Positions 27,550 to 39,455 of a stretch of DNA of 64,000 nt are shown piece after piece; position 1 is the first letter of the stretch; every line of letters starts with the position of its first letter. The notes under the pieces were generated by a model, which saw only the letters and a list, made by a program, of their open reading frames with translations, was not told where the DNA came from and searched no databases. The DNA lies in contig OX638318.1 of the NCBI GenBank assembly GCA_951812585.1, positions 834,819 through 898,818 on the forward strand. The letters are read 5' to 3'. The DNA comes from Rhodothermales bacterium. Its GTDB lineage: Bacteria > Bacteroidota > Rhodothermia > Rhodothermales > Bin80. The position numbers and the translations under genes are program-made.

Positions 27550-29709
27550 TTGCAGCACGTCAGTCTACGCGGCCTGTTAGCGCTGATTCGCAGCCGGTTG
27601 CAGCGTGGCGTACTGACTGCAGTGTTCGTCGTTGCCTGCCTGGCCTGCAGCGCGTACGTCGTCTTTGCCAAGGGGCTGGGGGATCATCCTACACTGGTTC
27701 TGGCGATTCTGTACCAGGTTCTGGTGTTCGGATGCTATGGGGCACTGTGGCTGCTCATGGAACAGGTGTTTTGCAAAGACCAGCCATCTCCATCCCAGGC
27801 CTTTTGGCACCTTGTTGTGGCCGCAGCGGTTGCTTCCGCCATCTTTGTTGCGGTCGTAACAATCATCCCCGGTGGCTTCAACGATGACGGAGAGCCGCTC
27901 GCTATCTCTACGGTAGCCCAGTCTGCGCTTATTGCTCCAGCATTCTTTGGCTTTGCTGTGCTGCTCTTACTCCGATTCCGTGAGTTGCTGCTGCACCGGC
28001 GTACCCGTGCTGCCATTCGGTCGTGGCGTCTTATGCTCATAGCGCTGATTGTCAATGCCGGCGCTTCGGGCCTTTTTGGCGTATTTCCGGAGAGCGTGCT
28101 GAATGAGCCGGTGCGGATTATCACCGGTCTGGTTCTGCTTGTTTTCATCGCAATCAATGTGTTTCGCGTATCGTGGGTCGTCCGGCTGTCTGCCGGCAGA
28201 AAGGGGTTGACCATTCTCATGGCTTTGCTGGTGATGCTGTTCAGTGCACTGCTTATTGTCTCACCTTCCAACGACCTACAGGCGGTAGATGCATTCGGAT
28301 TCGGCTTCGGAGTACCCGCTGCGTTCCTTTCCACCTACAACGCGGGATTGCATGCGTTTGCGGTCGGTGCAGGCAGATTCGGCATCATCTATTGCCTGAC
28401 CTCCATTCTGTCGCTGCTGTTCCACTTGCCTACGACCAGTGATTACCGCCGGAGAGAAGGTGAGATGGCAGCGATCTACTCGCTGACCGACCTGGTCAAG
28501 GAGGTCTTTGACTTGGACAAACTCGTACGGACGATCGTGAGCTCTTCCGTAAATGCACACTCCGCGACTTCGGCGTGGCTGACCGTGCCGGATCCTGAAT
28601 CGGGACTTTTGCGCCCGCAGATGGTGGCGGCGCATAATATTCAGCGTAGCGTTGTGGAGAGCAAAGTCAACTCGGAAGCACTCTATGATGATGCCGCCAG
28701 CGCCCAGGAAACGCTCTACTTGAAGTACGCGCGGTCCGATCACCGTGTGCGGGCGCGTCCTGGAGACAGCATCGAGAGTTTGCTCATTGTGCCGCTGGCC
28801 GCACACCAATCCGTACTCGGCGTGCTGTTTGTGGCCAAGGACATAGCCCGCGGCTTCAACGGCGAGGATATTCAGTCCATCAATGCCTTTGCCGCGCAGG
28901 CCGCCCTCGCGCTGGACAACGCCCGTCTGTTCGAGCGGCAGATTGAACGCGAGCGACTAGCACGTGAGCTTGCTATCGCCCGGGATGTGCAACAACGCCT
29001 TTTGCCCCAGCGATTGCCGACCTGCCCGCACCTGGACATAGCCGTGCTCAGCGCGCCGGCGCAGGAGGTTGGCGGGGACTACTACGACTTCGTCCAACTA
29101 GACGATGAACGCCTAGCCTTTATCGTGGGCGATGTTTCCGGCAAAGGTACTTCTGCAGCATTCTACATGGCAGGCATGCAGGGGGTTTTTCGCTCGCTGA
29201 CCCGCATTACGCCGAACCCGCTTGAGTTCCTCGTGCGCGCAAACCGCGTACTCAGTGAGTCTATGGAGCGCAACGTGTTCATCTCTGTCATCTACGGCAT
29301 CGTGGATCGTCAGAAACAGCAAATCGCACTTGCACGCGCAGGGCACTGTCCTGCCATTTTGGCCCGAAGGAACGAACCCGCAGCTTTCCTACGCTCCCAA
29401 GGGCCGGGTATTGGGCTGTTCCGGGGCGCGGATTTTCCCGAACTTGTTGAAGTGAAGAGTGTCTCCATGGTGCCAGGCGATATAATGGTGTTCTACACCG
29501 ATGGCCTGGTGGAAAGCCGTAACGCCAGCGGCGACGAGTACGGCTACAAACGGCTTCTGGCCTCTGTGGAACGGCTGCGCCACGAGGACGCTGCCACCAT
29601 TCACAAGGCGCTCTTGGACGATCTGCAGCAGTTCATGGGGAGTAGCAGTCGCTACGACGACGACATGACACTGCTGGTCTTCCGGTGGCGCAAGGCGACA
29701 CAGGCTTGA
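27550..29709 (+). CDS. Multi-pass membrane protein with GAF and SpoIIE-type PP2C phosphatase domains
   Basis: Second partner-switching phosphatase. The 719-residue protein has seven or eight hydrophobic segments in its first 290 residues (a 7TM-like sensor), a GAF-like domain (about 315-470, with SLLIVPLAAHQSVLGVLFVA), a linker helix and the phosphatase (about 490-715) containing LPTCPHLDIAVLSAPAQEVG, VGGDYYDF, FIVGDVSGKGTSAAFYMAG, VFYTDGLVESRNASGDEYG and RYDDDMTLLVF. The start is a TTG at 27550 just behind GGGAG; no nearby in-frame ATG exists, so it is uncertain. A STAS gene and an RsbW-like gene follow. Confidence 0.87.
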   Translation: MQHVSLRGLLALIRSRLQRGVLTAVFVVACLACSAYVVFAKGLGDHPTLVLAILYQVLVFGCYGALWLLMEQVFCKDQPSPSQAFWHLVVAAAVASAIFVAVVTIIPGGFNDDGEPLAISTVAQSALIAPAFFGFAVLLLLRFRELLLHRRTRAAIRSWRLMLIALIVNAGASGLFGVFPESVLNEPVRIITGLVLLVFIAINVFRVSWVVRLSAGRKGLTILMALLVMLFSALLIVSPSNDLQAVDAFGFGFGVPAAFLSTYNAGLHAFAVGAGRFGIIYCLTSILSLLFHLPTTSDYRRREGEMAAIYSLTDLVKEVFDLDKLVRTIVSSSVNAHSATSAWLTVPDPESGLLRPQMVAAHNIQRSVVESKVNSEALYDDAASAQETLYLKYARSDHRVRARPGDSIESLLIVPLAAHQSVLGVLFVAKDIARGFNGEDIQSINAFAAQAALALDNARLFERQIERERLARELAIARDVQQRLLPQRLPTCPHLDIAVLSAPAQEVGGDYYDFVQLDDERLAFIVGDVSGKGTSAAFYMAGMQGVFRSLTRITPNPLEFLVRANRVLSESMERNVFISVIYGIVDRQKQQIALARAGHCPAILARRNEPAAFLRSQGPGIGLFRGADFPELVEVKSVSMVPGDIMVFYTDGLVESRNASGDEYGYKRLLASVERLRHEDAATIHKALLDDLQQFMGSSSRYDDDMTLLVFRWRKATQA

Positions 29710-29777
29710 CAACCATACTTTAGCTATGAGACCACCTACCGGAGCACGCTTAAACGCAAGGCATTCGCGCAAAGACG

Positions 29778-30152
29778 ATGAGTAATTTTTCTGTAGCCTT
29801 TCACGGTCGTGACAACGTGATGGTGCTGGCACTGAAGGGTGAATTAGACGCGCACACCGCCACGGAGCTTGAAGAGGCCATTGAGAAATGTAAGACAGAT
29901 CAGGCATTTCGAATTGTCATTGACGGCACGCTGCTGGCCTACATCTCCAGCGCGGGACTTGGCGTATTCATGGCCTTTATTGAGGAGATCCGGGCGGAAG
30001 AGGGCGACATCAAAATCGCCTCCCTGCAGCCCCGGGTTTACAACGTGTTTGATCTACTCGGCTTTCCGCTGCTTTTTGACATCGTTGACACAGTTGACGA
30101 GGCCGTGCAGCGCTTTGCCGCGGGGTCAGCAACGAGCGAACAAGGGGTCTAA
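29778..30152 (+). CDS. STAS domain anti-sigma factor antagonist (second copy)
   Basis: A 124-residue STAS protein with GELDAHTATELEEAIEKC and IDGTLLAYISSAGLGVFMAF, where Ser57/Ser58 is the expected phosphoacceptor. It follows the membrane phosphatase by 68 bases and precedes the RsbW-like kinase by 4 bases. It resembles the STAS protein at 18.8 kb in fold and motif only; the two sequences are clearly different, so cross-talk cannot be assumed. Confidence 0.9.
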   Translation: MSNFSVAFHGRDNVMVLALKGELDAHTATELEEAIEKCKTDQAFRIVIDGTLLAYISSAGLGVFMAFIEEIRAEEGDIKIASLQPRVYNVFDLLGFPLLFDIVDTVDEAVQRFAAGSATSEQGV

Positions 30153-30156
30153 CTCG

Positions 30157-30591
30157 GTGTCCCACCTCGTGAAGTCTGCCACCTATACCCTTGCGGTGCC
30201 CAGCTCCATGCGCTATCTGCAAATGGTGCGCCGTTTTGTGGTGCAGCACGCCACTATGGCGCAGTTTCCGGAAGATGCGGTGGAAGCTTTTGAGTTGGCG
30301 GTGGACGAGGCCTGCACCAACGTAATCGAGCATGCCTACGAGGGCCGGCCCGGCCACTGGGTCGATATCACGATCACGGTCGACCCTACTCGCTTTACCG
30401 TGCGCATTTGCGACGATGGCAAGCCGTTTGACCTTGCTTCCTATACCGAGCCGGATGTCCCGGCATTAACGCAGCAGCGGCAAGGCGGCGGACTAGGCGT
30501 CCACATCATTCGCCGCCTCATGGATCAGGTTGAATACCGGAAGCGGGATGGCCGAAACGAGATTTGCTTGGTCATGTACCGCGCACAGTAA
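30157..30591 (+). CDS. RsbW-like anti-sigma factor / serine kinase (second copy)
   Basis: HATPase_c_2 kinase of the partner-switching type, 144 residues from the GTG at 30157. The open frame runs further upstream inside the STAS gene, but the GTG lies 9 bases behind a GGGG site and right after the STAS stop, which fits coupled translation. The N-box is FELAVDEACTNVIEHAYEG and the G2 box GGGLGVHIIRRLMDQ. Gene order here is phosphatase-antagonist-kinase, whereas the module at 15.7-19.1 kb is phosphatase-kinase-antagonist. Confidence 0.88.
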   Translation: MSHLVKSATYTLAVPSSMRYLQMVRRFVVQHATMAQFPEDAVEAFELAVDEACTNVIEHAYEGRPGHWVDITITVDPTRFTVRICDDGKPFDLASYTEPDVPALTQQRQGGGLGVHIIRRLMDQVEYRKRDGRNEICLVMYRAQ

Positions 30592-30657
30592 GCACCGGGC
30601 GGCAAGCCAACCCCTTTCACTGCTTTGCTCCGTTCGGCAGGACGGGCTGCACGCTCA

Positions 30658-31395
30658 CTACTCCCGCCCCATTGGGGCGCGTCCACTATAGATCGACGCT
30701 ACGCCAAAGGTGATCGGCTTGGCGTGGAGGTCCTCGAAGCCCGCCGCGCGCATCTGCGCCAGAAAGGCCGCGCCGTGCGGAAAAGCACGGATGGAATCGG
30801 GCAGGTAGCTGTACGCACCGTGCACCTGCGACAGCATGCGCCCTACGTACGGCAGCACCAAGCGACTGTAGAGTCCATAGATCATGCCGAACAGCCTGCT
30901 CTGCGGCTGACTGAACTCAAGCACAACCACGCGTGCGCCGGGCCGAAGCACGCGCCGAATTTCGCCAAGGCCGCGCCTGAGTTCCTGGAAGTTGCGCACA
31001 CCGAAGGCCACCAGTGCTGCATCGAACACACCATCTTCGAACGGCATGTCCTCGGCATCCGCCCGCACAAACGAAACGTGCTCGGATGCGCCCTTGCGGA
31101 CTGCTTTGGCGCGGGCGACCGACAGCATCTCTTCAGAAATGTCCACGCCGACGACCATGGCGGGGCACCGTCGGAGCACCTCGAACGCCAGATCGCCCGT
31201 ACCGGTGGCCACATCCAAGATGCGCTCCGAGGGCCTTACCCCCAGCGCACGAACCGCCGCGACGCGCCACCGGCGATCAGTGCCTAGGCTCAAGACCCGA
31301 TTCAGCAAGTCGTAGCGTGGGGCGATGGCGTCAAACATCTCCGCCACCTGCTCCCGCTTGCCAGGCGCTTCGCCCACAGGCGGATAATATTGCAT
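30658..31395 (-). CDS. menG: Demethylmenaquinone/ubiquinone methyltransferase (MenG/UbiE)
   Basis: SAM-dependent C-methyltransferase of quinone biosynthesis. The 245-residue protein has the family start VAEMFDAIAPRYDLLNRVLSLG, SAM motif I ILDVATGTGDLAFEVL, the FGVRNFQELRRGLGEIRRVL segment and VVLEFSQP. In the Bacteroidota/Rhodothermota group the product is menaquinone. The ATG at 31395 is 3 bases after the stop of the DUF1460 gene, so the two are cotranscribed. Confidence 0.94.
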   Translation of the reverse strand: MQYYPPVGEAPGKREQVAEMFDAIAPRYDLLNRVLSLGTDRRWRVAAVRALGVRPSERILDVATGTGDLAFEVLRRCPAMVVGVDISEEMLSVARAKAVRKGASEHVSFVRADAEDMPFEDGVFDAALVAFGVRNFQELRRGLGEIRRVLRPGARVVVLEFSQPQSRLFGMIYGLYSRLVLPYVGRMLSQVHGAYSYLPDSIRAFPHGAAFLAQMRAAGFEDLHAKPITFGVASIYSGRAPMGRE

Positions 31396-31398
31396 GGG

Positions 31399-32271
31399 CT
31401 ACCGACCCGGCCGCGGATCCGTTGGCCGGGCCACGATGATCCCTATCTGCGCCTTGTTGTCCAATACGTAGGTCGCCAGGTCTGGGGACACCATCACGCC
31501 GCCCGAAGAGGAAGCATGGAGCAGGCCGAAGGTGCCGTCTGGCTGGGCAAATGCCAGTCCGGTGTGCGCAACATCAAGGCCTTTGATGTGCGTGCTCATC
31601 GCCAGTATGTCGCCATCCCGAAGCAGGGGGTAGGCCCTTCGTATCTGGGCCTGCGGAATATGATAAAGCGCTACATCCGCCAGATCACGCTCCATCGCAA
31701 GGATTCCCCGATACAAGCTGTCGTTTTCTGCCATGCGGGGATAGCTTTCGCGATGCGTGGACATGTAATTCAGCGTCTTTTCAAGTGGTATACCGCCGAC
31801 AGCCTGCGTGATGTTCTGCAGGAATCCATGGGCTTCGTTGTTGATAATCCACTCGCTGAAGTAGTGCAAGAGACTGCAGTACCCATCCATTTGGCCATCG
31901 CGGTAGCGCAGCGCCTTAAGGCGCGCACGAAAAGTGCCGAAGTCATAGTCCTCCGTCGCAATGCCCAAGGCCATGGCAAGTACAACTTCGAGGTAGAGCA
32001 CGCAGTCAAACTGGGTCAGATCCACCATCAGTTCGCCCTCAGGGCCGGTGTTCAGCAGCCCTGCAGCATACGGCTTGCCCTCAAACTGCAGCCCAACGGT
32101 GCGCATGATAGTGCCCAAGGACGCCGCGTGCAGTGACGACTGGCGCGCATCTGCCATGACCCGCGCAAAGAGTGCCTCTGATGAAGCGGGGGTTCCGGGC
32201 TGTGCCTGGCTGATCCACGCGGACCCAATGAGAAGCACGGCAAGGACGCCAACCCGCTTTGAACCTCTCAT
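31399..32271 (-). CDS. DUF1460 N-acetylmuramoyl-L-alanine amidase-like lipo/exported protein
   Basis: Exported NlpC/P60-like hydrolase of the DUF1460 family, thought to act on peptidoglycan. The open frame extends 200 codons upstream, but the ATG at 32271 gives a proper signal peptide (RVGVLAVLLIGSAWISQAQ) and a 290-residue protein. The candidate catalytic Cys is in TQFDCVLYLEVVLAMALG and the His in DVAHTGLAFA, followed by GLLHASSSGGVM. It is divergent from the biotinyl-carrier gene with a 90-base gap and is followed by menG. Confidence 0.83.
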   Translation of the reverse strand: MRGSKRVGVLAVLLIGSAWISQAQPGTPASSEALFARVMADARQSSLHAASLGTIMRTVGLQFEGKPYAAGLLNTGPEGELMVDLTQFDCVLYLEVVLAMALGIATEDYDFGTFRARLKALRYRDGQMDGYCSLLHYFSEWIINNEAHGFLQNITQAVGGIPLEKTLNYMSTHRESYPRMAENDSLYRGILAMERDLADVALYHIPQAQIRRAYPLLRDGDILAMSTHIKGLDVAHTGLAFAQPDGTFGLLHASSSGGVMVSPDLATYVLDNKAQIGIIVARPTDPRPGR

Positions 32272-32361
32272 GGTTTGTTCTATCTGTTGTAGTTTCCTGC
32301 GCGTCGCCCTTCGGTGTTCTGGTCCCGATGTGTACTCACCTTGTCCATTAAGGTTTAAGCC

Positions 32362-32901
32362 ATGCAAGCAGCGCCGCAGGAATTCGAGGTCACCGCTGAT
32401 GGCCATGTCTTCAGCATACGCTTGGAGAACCGGCGCATCCTTGTAGACGGAGAAGCGGTTGCGGCTTCCATGGAAGAGATCGGCGAAAACCATTACAGCC
32501 TGCTCGTGAACCAGTGCAGCTATGATGTCGTGCTGAGCGGCGACCGTGCCGCGCTCATGGTCGGCATTGATGGTGCACAGATCGCCGTAGAGGTCAAGGA
32601 CGCCAAGACCCTGCTCTTGGAAAAGTATGGCGGAAGACAAAGCAGTGGCAGCGGCGCACGCAGCCTGTGCGCTCCGATGCCCGGCCTGGTGCTCCGTGTC
32701 AGCGTCCAGCCTGGAGATGTGGTCACAGCAGGTCAGGGCCTTCTGGTGCTTGAGGCCATGAAGATGGAGAATGAGCTTAGGGCGCACGCCGACGGCGTGA
32801 TCCGGCATGTGCATGTGGCCGCTGGAGAAGCCGTGGCCAAGAATGCCCTCCTTGTTGAACTCGATCATCATCTGCCAGAGCTTTCCAAAGCAGTCCGCTA
32901 A
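32362..32901 (+). CDS. Biotin carboxyl-carrier domain protein
   Basis: A 179-residue protein whose last about 75 residues form a biotinyl/lipoyl attachment domain, with the biotin Lys in LEAMKMENELRA preceded by APMPGLVLRVSVQPGDVV. The amino-terminal half has the short beta-strand region seen in acetyl/propionyl-CoA carboxylase or decarboxylase gamma-like carriers. No carboxylase or decarboxylase catalytic subunit is adjacent, so its enzyme is unknown. A candidate is a propionyl/acyl-CoA carboxylase encoded elsewhere. Confidence 0.88.
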   Translation: MQAAPQEFEVTADGHVFSIRLENRRILVDGEAVAASMEEIGENHYSLLVNQCSYDVVLSGDRAALMVGIDGAQIAVEVKDAKTLLLEKYGGRQSSGSGARSLCAPMPGLVLRVSVQPGDVVTAGQGLLVLEAMKMENELRAHADGVIRHVHVAAGEAVAKNALLVELDHHLPELSKAVR

Positions 32902-33048
32902 TTGCCTGGTAAAGTTCTGTATCAGAATCGGTTATCCGTTGCGGTGGAGACCTCCCCCGTCCCTTGCGTTCACCATAATCCAGTGCATCCTTCTCTGTGG
33001 TGTACTGCAACGGGTGATACTGGTGATACATCAGCGAAGAAGGAACGC

Positions 33049-33250
33049 ATGACAAAACGACCGGGAGCGCTTACCGCCGCGTTCGTGCGCACGATCAGCA
33101 GGCCCAGCATGTACGGTGCCAGGCGTGGGGGCGTGACCTGAGTCTCCGGGTCTGCCGCAAAAAGAGCGGCCGGATCACGAAGGCATGGCATCAACCGGTA
33201 AGAATCGAGCGACGCGTGAGACCCTGGCCGAGATCGAGAAGACGACCTGG
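33049..33250 (+). pseudogene. Remnant of a tyrosine integrase N-terminus
   Basis: An ATG behind AAGGA at 33049 reads MTKRPGALTAAFVRTISRPS then MYGARRGG. One base of shift at the G5 run (33127-33131) continues GRDLSLRVCRKKSGRITKAW and HQPVRIERR. Joined, this matches the arm-binding amino terminus of P4-like phage integrases (LTAAFVRTV.RPGRYGDGRGG..LSLRV). The remainder, including the catalytic domain, is missing. It marks the left edge of the type I restriction-modification island and implies that the island arrived on an integrative element. Confidence 0.65.
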
Positions 33251-33803
33251 GATGTGACACTGCGGGCAATCGATGGGGAGCAATACGTGGCGCTACCGCA
33301 GGCACATGGGGTCGCGCGTCCTTCACCGTGGACGCGCGCGCTTACTTGAAGCTGTCGAGAGAGCGAGTGAACTGTATGACCGGGTTGGAACGGCAGTTGG
33401 CGGCGCCTTGAAGAGGTTGTCCGTACAGTACGGAATGGAACAGCGGCGGCACTTCAAGCAGGTCGAAGCCTACGGTGGCAGTTCGAGCGGCAGACCGCAC
33501 GGGGCGCGAAAAGCGGATGAACGGACAAGTGAAACGCCTGGTTGCGGACAGCGGGACACTCCCCGCGCCGTTGCAGGGCCGCCGGATCTGATGCGCCAAC
33601 TTGAGCAAGATCCCGAATCATGGTCCAAGCCGGCGATAATTTCTGGGATCGGCTGAGGTCATTCTCGACATTCAATCTCCCATGATGCAACAGCGCTCTC
33701 TGCCGGTTCCCTTGCACCGGCGAGATCCACGCTGGCAGGGCAGAGGCGATGTCGTATCTTTGCTTACGGTCCGTCTTCTCCAATCCCTCGTAAGCGACGA
33801 AGA
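33251..33803. other. Gene-poor stretch between integrase remnant and hsdM
   Basis: About 550 bases with only weak ORFs. A 33273-33656 plus-strand frame (127 codons) is open but has no recognisable domain and an atypical composition. The region probably contains eroded integrase or island sequence and, at its end, the hsdM promoter. Confidence 0.5.
33755..33762 (+). promoter_or_regulatory. Possible TAnnTTTG -7 element upstream of hsdM
   Basis: TATCTTTG, identical to the element before the first SpoIIE gene, lies 42 bases before the hsdM ATG. No TTTG box occurs at the usual -33 spacing, so this is a weak call. Confidence 0.35.
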
Positions 33804-35360
<1,557 letters not shown>

Positions 35361-35373
35361 AGACGATACCGCC

Positions 35374-35787
35374 ATGTACGACGATAAGCCCGACATCAAT
35401 CCGCTCGAACGGGCGATCCAACGCTTGGAGGAAGGACTGAAGCGTTATCAGAGTGATACTAGCGATCTTCAGATTCGTGATGGCCTGATTCAGCGCTTCG
35501 AGTTCACGTACGAACTCAGCCACAAGACGCTGAGACGCTATTTGGAGTATGCGGCGCCCAACCCGGCCCTGTTCGATGAGATGACATTCCAAGACCTAAT
35601 TCGTACGGCGAACGAGCAGGGGCTCTTGCTTGGAGCATGGCCTGAGTGGCGCGACTATCGTAAGATGCGCAGCATGACAAGTCACACGTATAGCGAGGCC
35701 ACCGCGATTGGTGTGGTCGCCCATATTCCTCAGTTCCTCGAAGAGGCGATGTATCTGCGGGACCGCTTGCGGGGCCGACTGGCATGA
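35374..35787 (+). CDS. HepT-like HEPN protein (HI0074 family) within the RM operon
   Basis: A 137-residue helical protein of the nucleotidyltransferase substrate-binding (HI0074/HEPN) family. Residues 99-106 read R-S-M-T-S-H-T-Y, an exact RX4HXY motif. In the HepT toxin of MntA/HepT pairs this motif holds the ribonuclease Arg/His and the Tyr that the antitoxin AMPylates. Other family marks are RFEFTYELSHKTLRRYLE (41-58) and WPEWRDYRKM. The stop overlaps the start of the next gene by four bases (ATGA), coupling it to the MNT-HsdS fusion. It is probably a toxin (RNase) held inactive by its partner; activity is inference. Confidence 0.85.
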   Translation: MYDDKPDINPLERAIQRLEEGLKRYQSDTSDLQIRDGLIQRFEFTYELSHKTLRRYLEYAAPNPALFDEMTFQDLIRTANEQGLLLGAWPEWRDYRKMRSMTSHTYSEATAIGVVAHIPQFLEEAMYLRDRLRGRLA

Positions 35788-37408
35788 GGACGCCCACTCC
35801 CAACGTTGACCTTCGTCCCGATCATTGGTCTATAGTCCGTAGCGCTCTCCAACGGCATGTGCCGGATCGTGAGGTGCTCGCCTTCGGATCGCGCGCGACC
35901 TGGACTGCGAAGGACTACTCCGATCTCGACCTCGCCATCATGGGCGAGGAGCCTCTGCCGCTGCAAACGGCCTCGGCTTTGGCCGAAGTGCTTGGCGACT
36001 CCGACCTGCCGTTCAAGGTCGATGTCGTGGACTGGGCGAGGACCGACGATGGTTTTCGCAGAATTATCCGGCGACATGGAGTGGTGGTGCAGGCTCCATC
36101 CCAAGCATCCGGTGAAACGCGACCATCATTGCCTACCCTCAGGGGCACGGCTGAGCGGCGAGAGTCAAGAGATGGTGCACATACGCCCAAGCGGCCCGAG
36201 CATCGCTTGGGCGACATTGTGGACCTGAATTGGGGTGACACCAAGACGACCAAGAAATCCTACACCTCGGTCGGGTTTCCTGCGTACAGCGCTACAGGCC
36301 AAGATGGCCTTCTTCCCTACTACGATTTTGACCGGACGGGTGTCGTCCTTAGCACTATAGGAGCGAAGTGTGGACGAACTTGGCTGGCCAAAGGAAAATG
36401 GTCCTGTATCAAGAACACCATCCGGTTCTGGAGCACATCACCAGATGCTGATACTGAGTATCTGTACTGGTTGACCCGAGATCCAAACTTCTGGCCCAAG
36501 AGAAGTTCGGCTCAAGCCTTCATCTCGCAGGGTGATGCACGTGCGATCAGGATCGCATTGCCGGGGATCGACGAGCAGCGTGCCATCGCCCACATCCTCG
36601 GCACGTTGGACGACAAGATCGAGTTAAACCGCCGAATGAACGCGACGCTGGAGGCGATGGCGCGGGCGCTGTTCAAGTCCTGGTTCGTTGATTTCGATCC
36701 GGTGCGCGCCAAGATGGAGGGCCGGGACACGGGCTTGCCGAAGGACATCGCCGACCTGTTCCTTGACCGGATGGTGGATTCCGAGATGGGGGAGATACCG
36801 GAGGGGTGGGAGGTGACGGTCTTGACGGAGTGGATCGACGTCAACCCGAGACGTTCACTAATAAAGGGACAAGCCGCTCCGTACCTTCCGATGGCCAAAA
36901 TGCCAACCCATGGGCACATGCCAGATTCTGTCGCGATTCGATCCTTCGGGTCCGGCATGCGATTCGCAAACGGCGATACGCTTGTCGCCCAAATCACACC
37001 ATGCCTTGAGAACGGCAAAACAGCCTATGTGGATTTCTTGGCTGATGGCGAGATCGGATGGGGGTCTACCGAGTACATCGTCCTTAGGCCGCAGCCCCCG
37101 CTTCCGAATCACTTCGCGTACTGCCTCGCTCGGAGTGTCAGGTTTCGCGAATTCGCAATCCAGAACATGAGCGGCACGAGCGGGCGCCAGCGGGTTCCAC
37201 CAACCGCGCTGAGAGAGTTCTTGATGGTCATTCCTCCCAGGCGACTCGCTGCCCGGTTCGGTGAAGTCGCCGGATCGCTCTTTGAGAGAGTCAGCAACGC
37301 GGGCCACGAGTCCCGGACCCTCGCCGCCCTCCGCGATATGCTGCTTCCCAAGCTCATTTCGGGAGAGATCCGTGTCCCGGATGTCGAGCGGGCATTGGAG
37401 TCCGTCAC

Positions 37409-37412
<4 letters not shown>
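35784..37412 (+). CDS. hsdS: MntA-like nucleotidyltransferase fused to type I specificity subunit HsdS
   Basis: A 542-residue two-part protein. Residues 1-105 are a minimal nucleotidyltransferase with GSX10DXD (G35-S36, D47-L-D49) and a third acidic residue at D80 in FKVDVVDW, as in MntA-type antitoxins that AMPylate HEPN toxins. After a linker (106-138) comes a complete HsdS: the first target-recognition half from RLGDIVDLNWGDT, the central conserved helix EQRAIAHILGTLDDKIELNRR, the second half from EIPEGWEVT, and the closing helix around RDMLLPKLISGEIRV. No stop or start separates the parts. It overlaps the HEPN gene (ATGA) and the hsdR remnant (GTGA). Separate MNT and HsdS proteins would be usual. 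Confidence 0.85.
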
Positions 37413-39020
<1,608 letters not shown>

Positions 39021-39455
39021 GCCTGGGCCGAAGAAAACCGCTCTTGGGGGGGGGTGCGAAATTGCTCAGGGTTCGACTTGCCTCCCTTCCTCCCCCAGAG
39101 CTTCGTCCGCAGCCTTCCCATCCAGTTCAGCGAACGCCCGGTCACATTTGAATATCTGGAGTGGTAGACAAGCCACTGTGATAAACGACAACAATTTGTA
39201 TAACAATACGTTACGGTCGCTGCAGATAGCCATGTTCAATTGCATGCCTGAGGGCCCTCGTGACGAGTGCTGGAAGTAGTTTGCGCATAACGATATGCGA
39301 ATGCGGTGACTCATGTCAAGCCTCTCCAACTGATCTATCCCGAAGCTCCGCTGTGGCTATGCGCTGCTTGGCTGTTGCGTAGGGATTGAAGAGCGCCGAG
39401 GCTTTACCGCTGCAATGCGCTGGTGTTGCCACGCTTAACGCTTACTCAGAAGTAC
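39021..39455. other. Gene-poor right edge of the RM island
   Basis: 435 bases without a supported gene. It contains a G9 run (39046-39054), a short AT-rich patch (about 39150-39230) and a minus-strand frame at 39066-39160 whose peptide (IFKCDRAFAELDGKAADEAL) looks coding-like but is unassigned. No repeat matching the left edge was found. Confidence 0.5.

Noticed and set aside
39046-39054. G9 run considered as a phase-variable tract of hsdR
   Set aside because: It lies after the hsdR stop codon at 39020 and cannot alter its frame.
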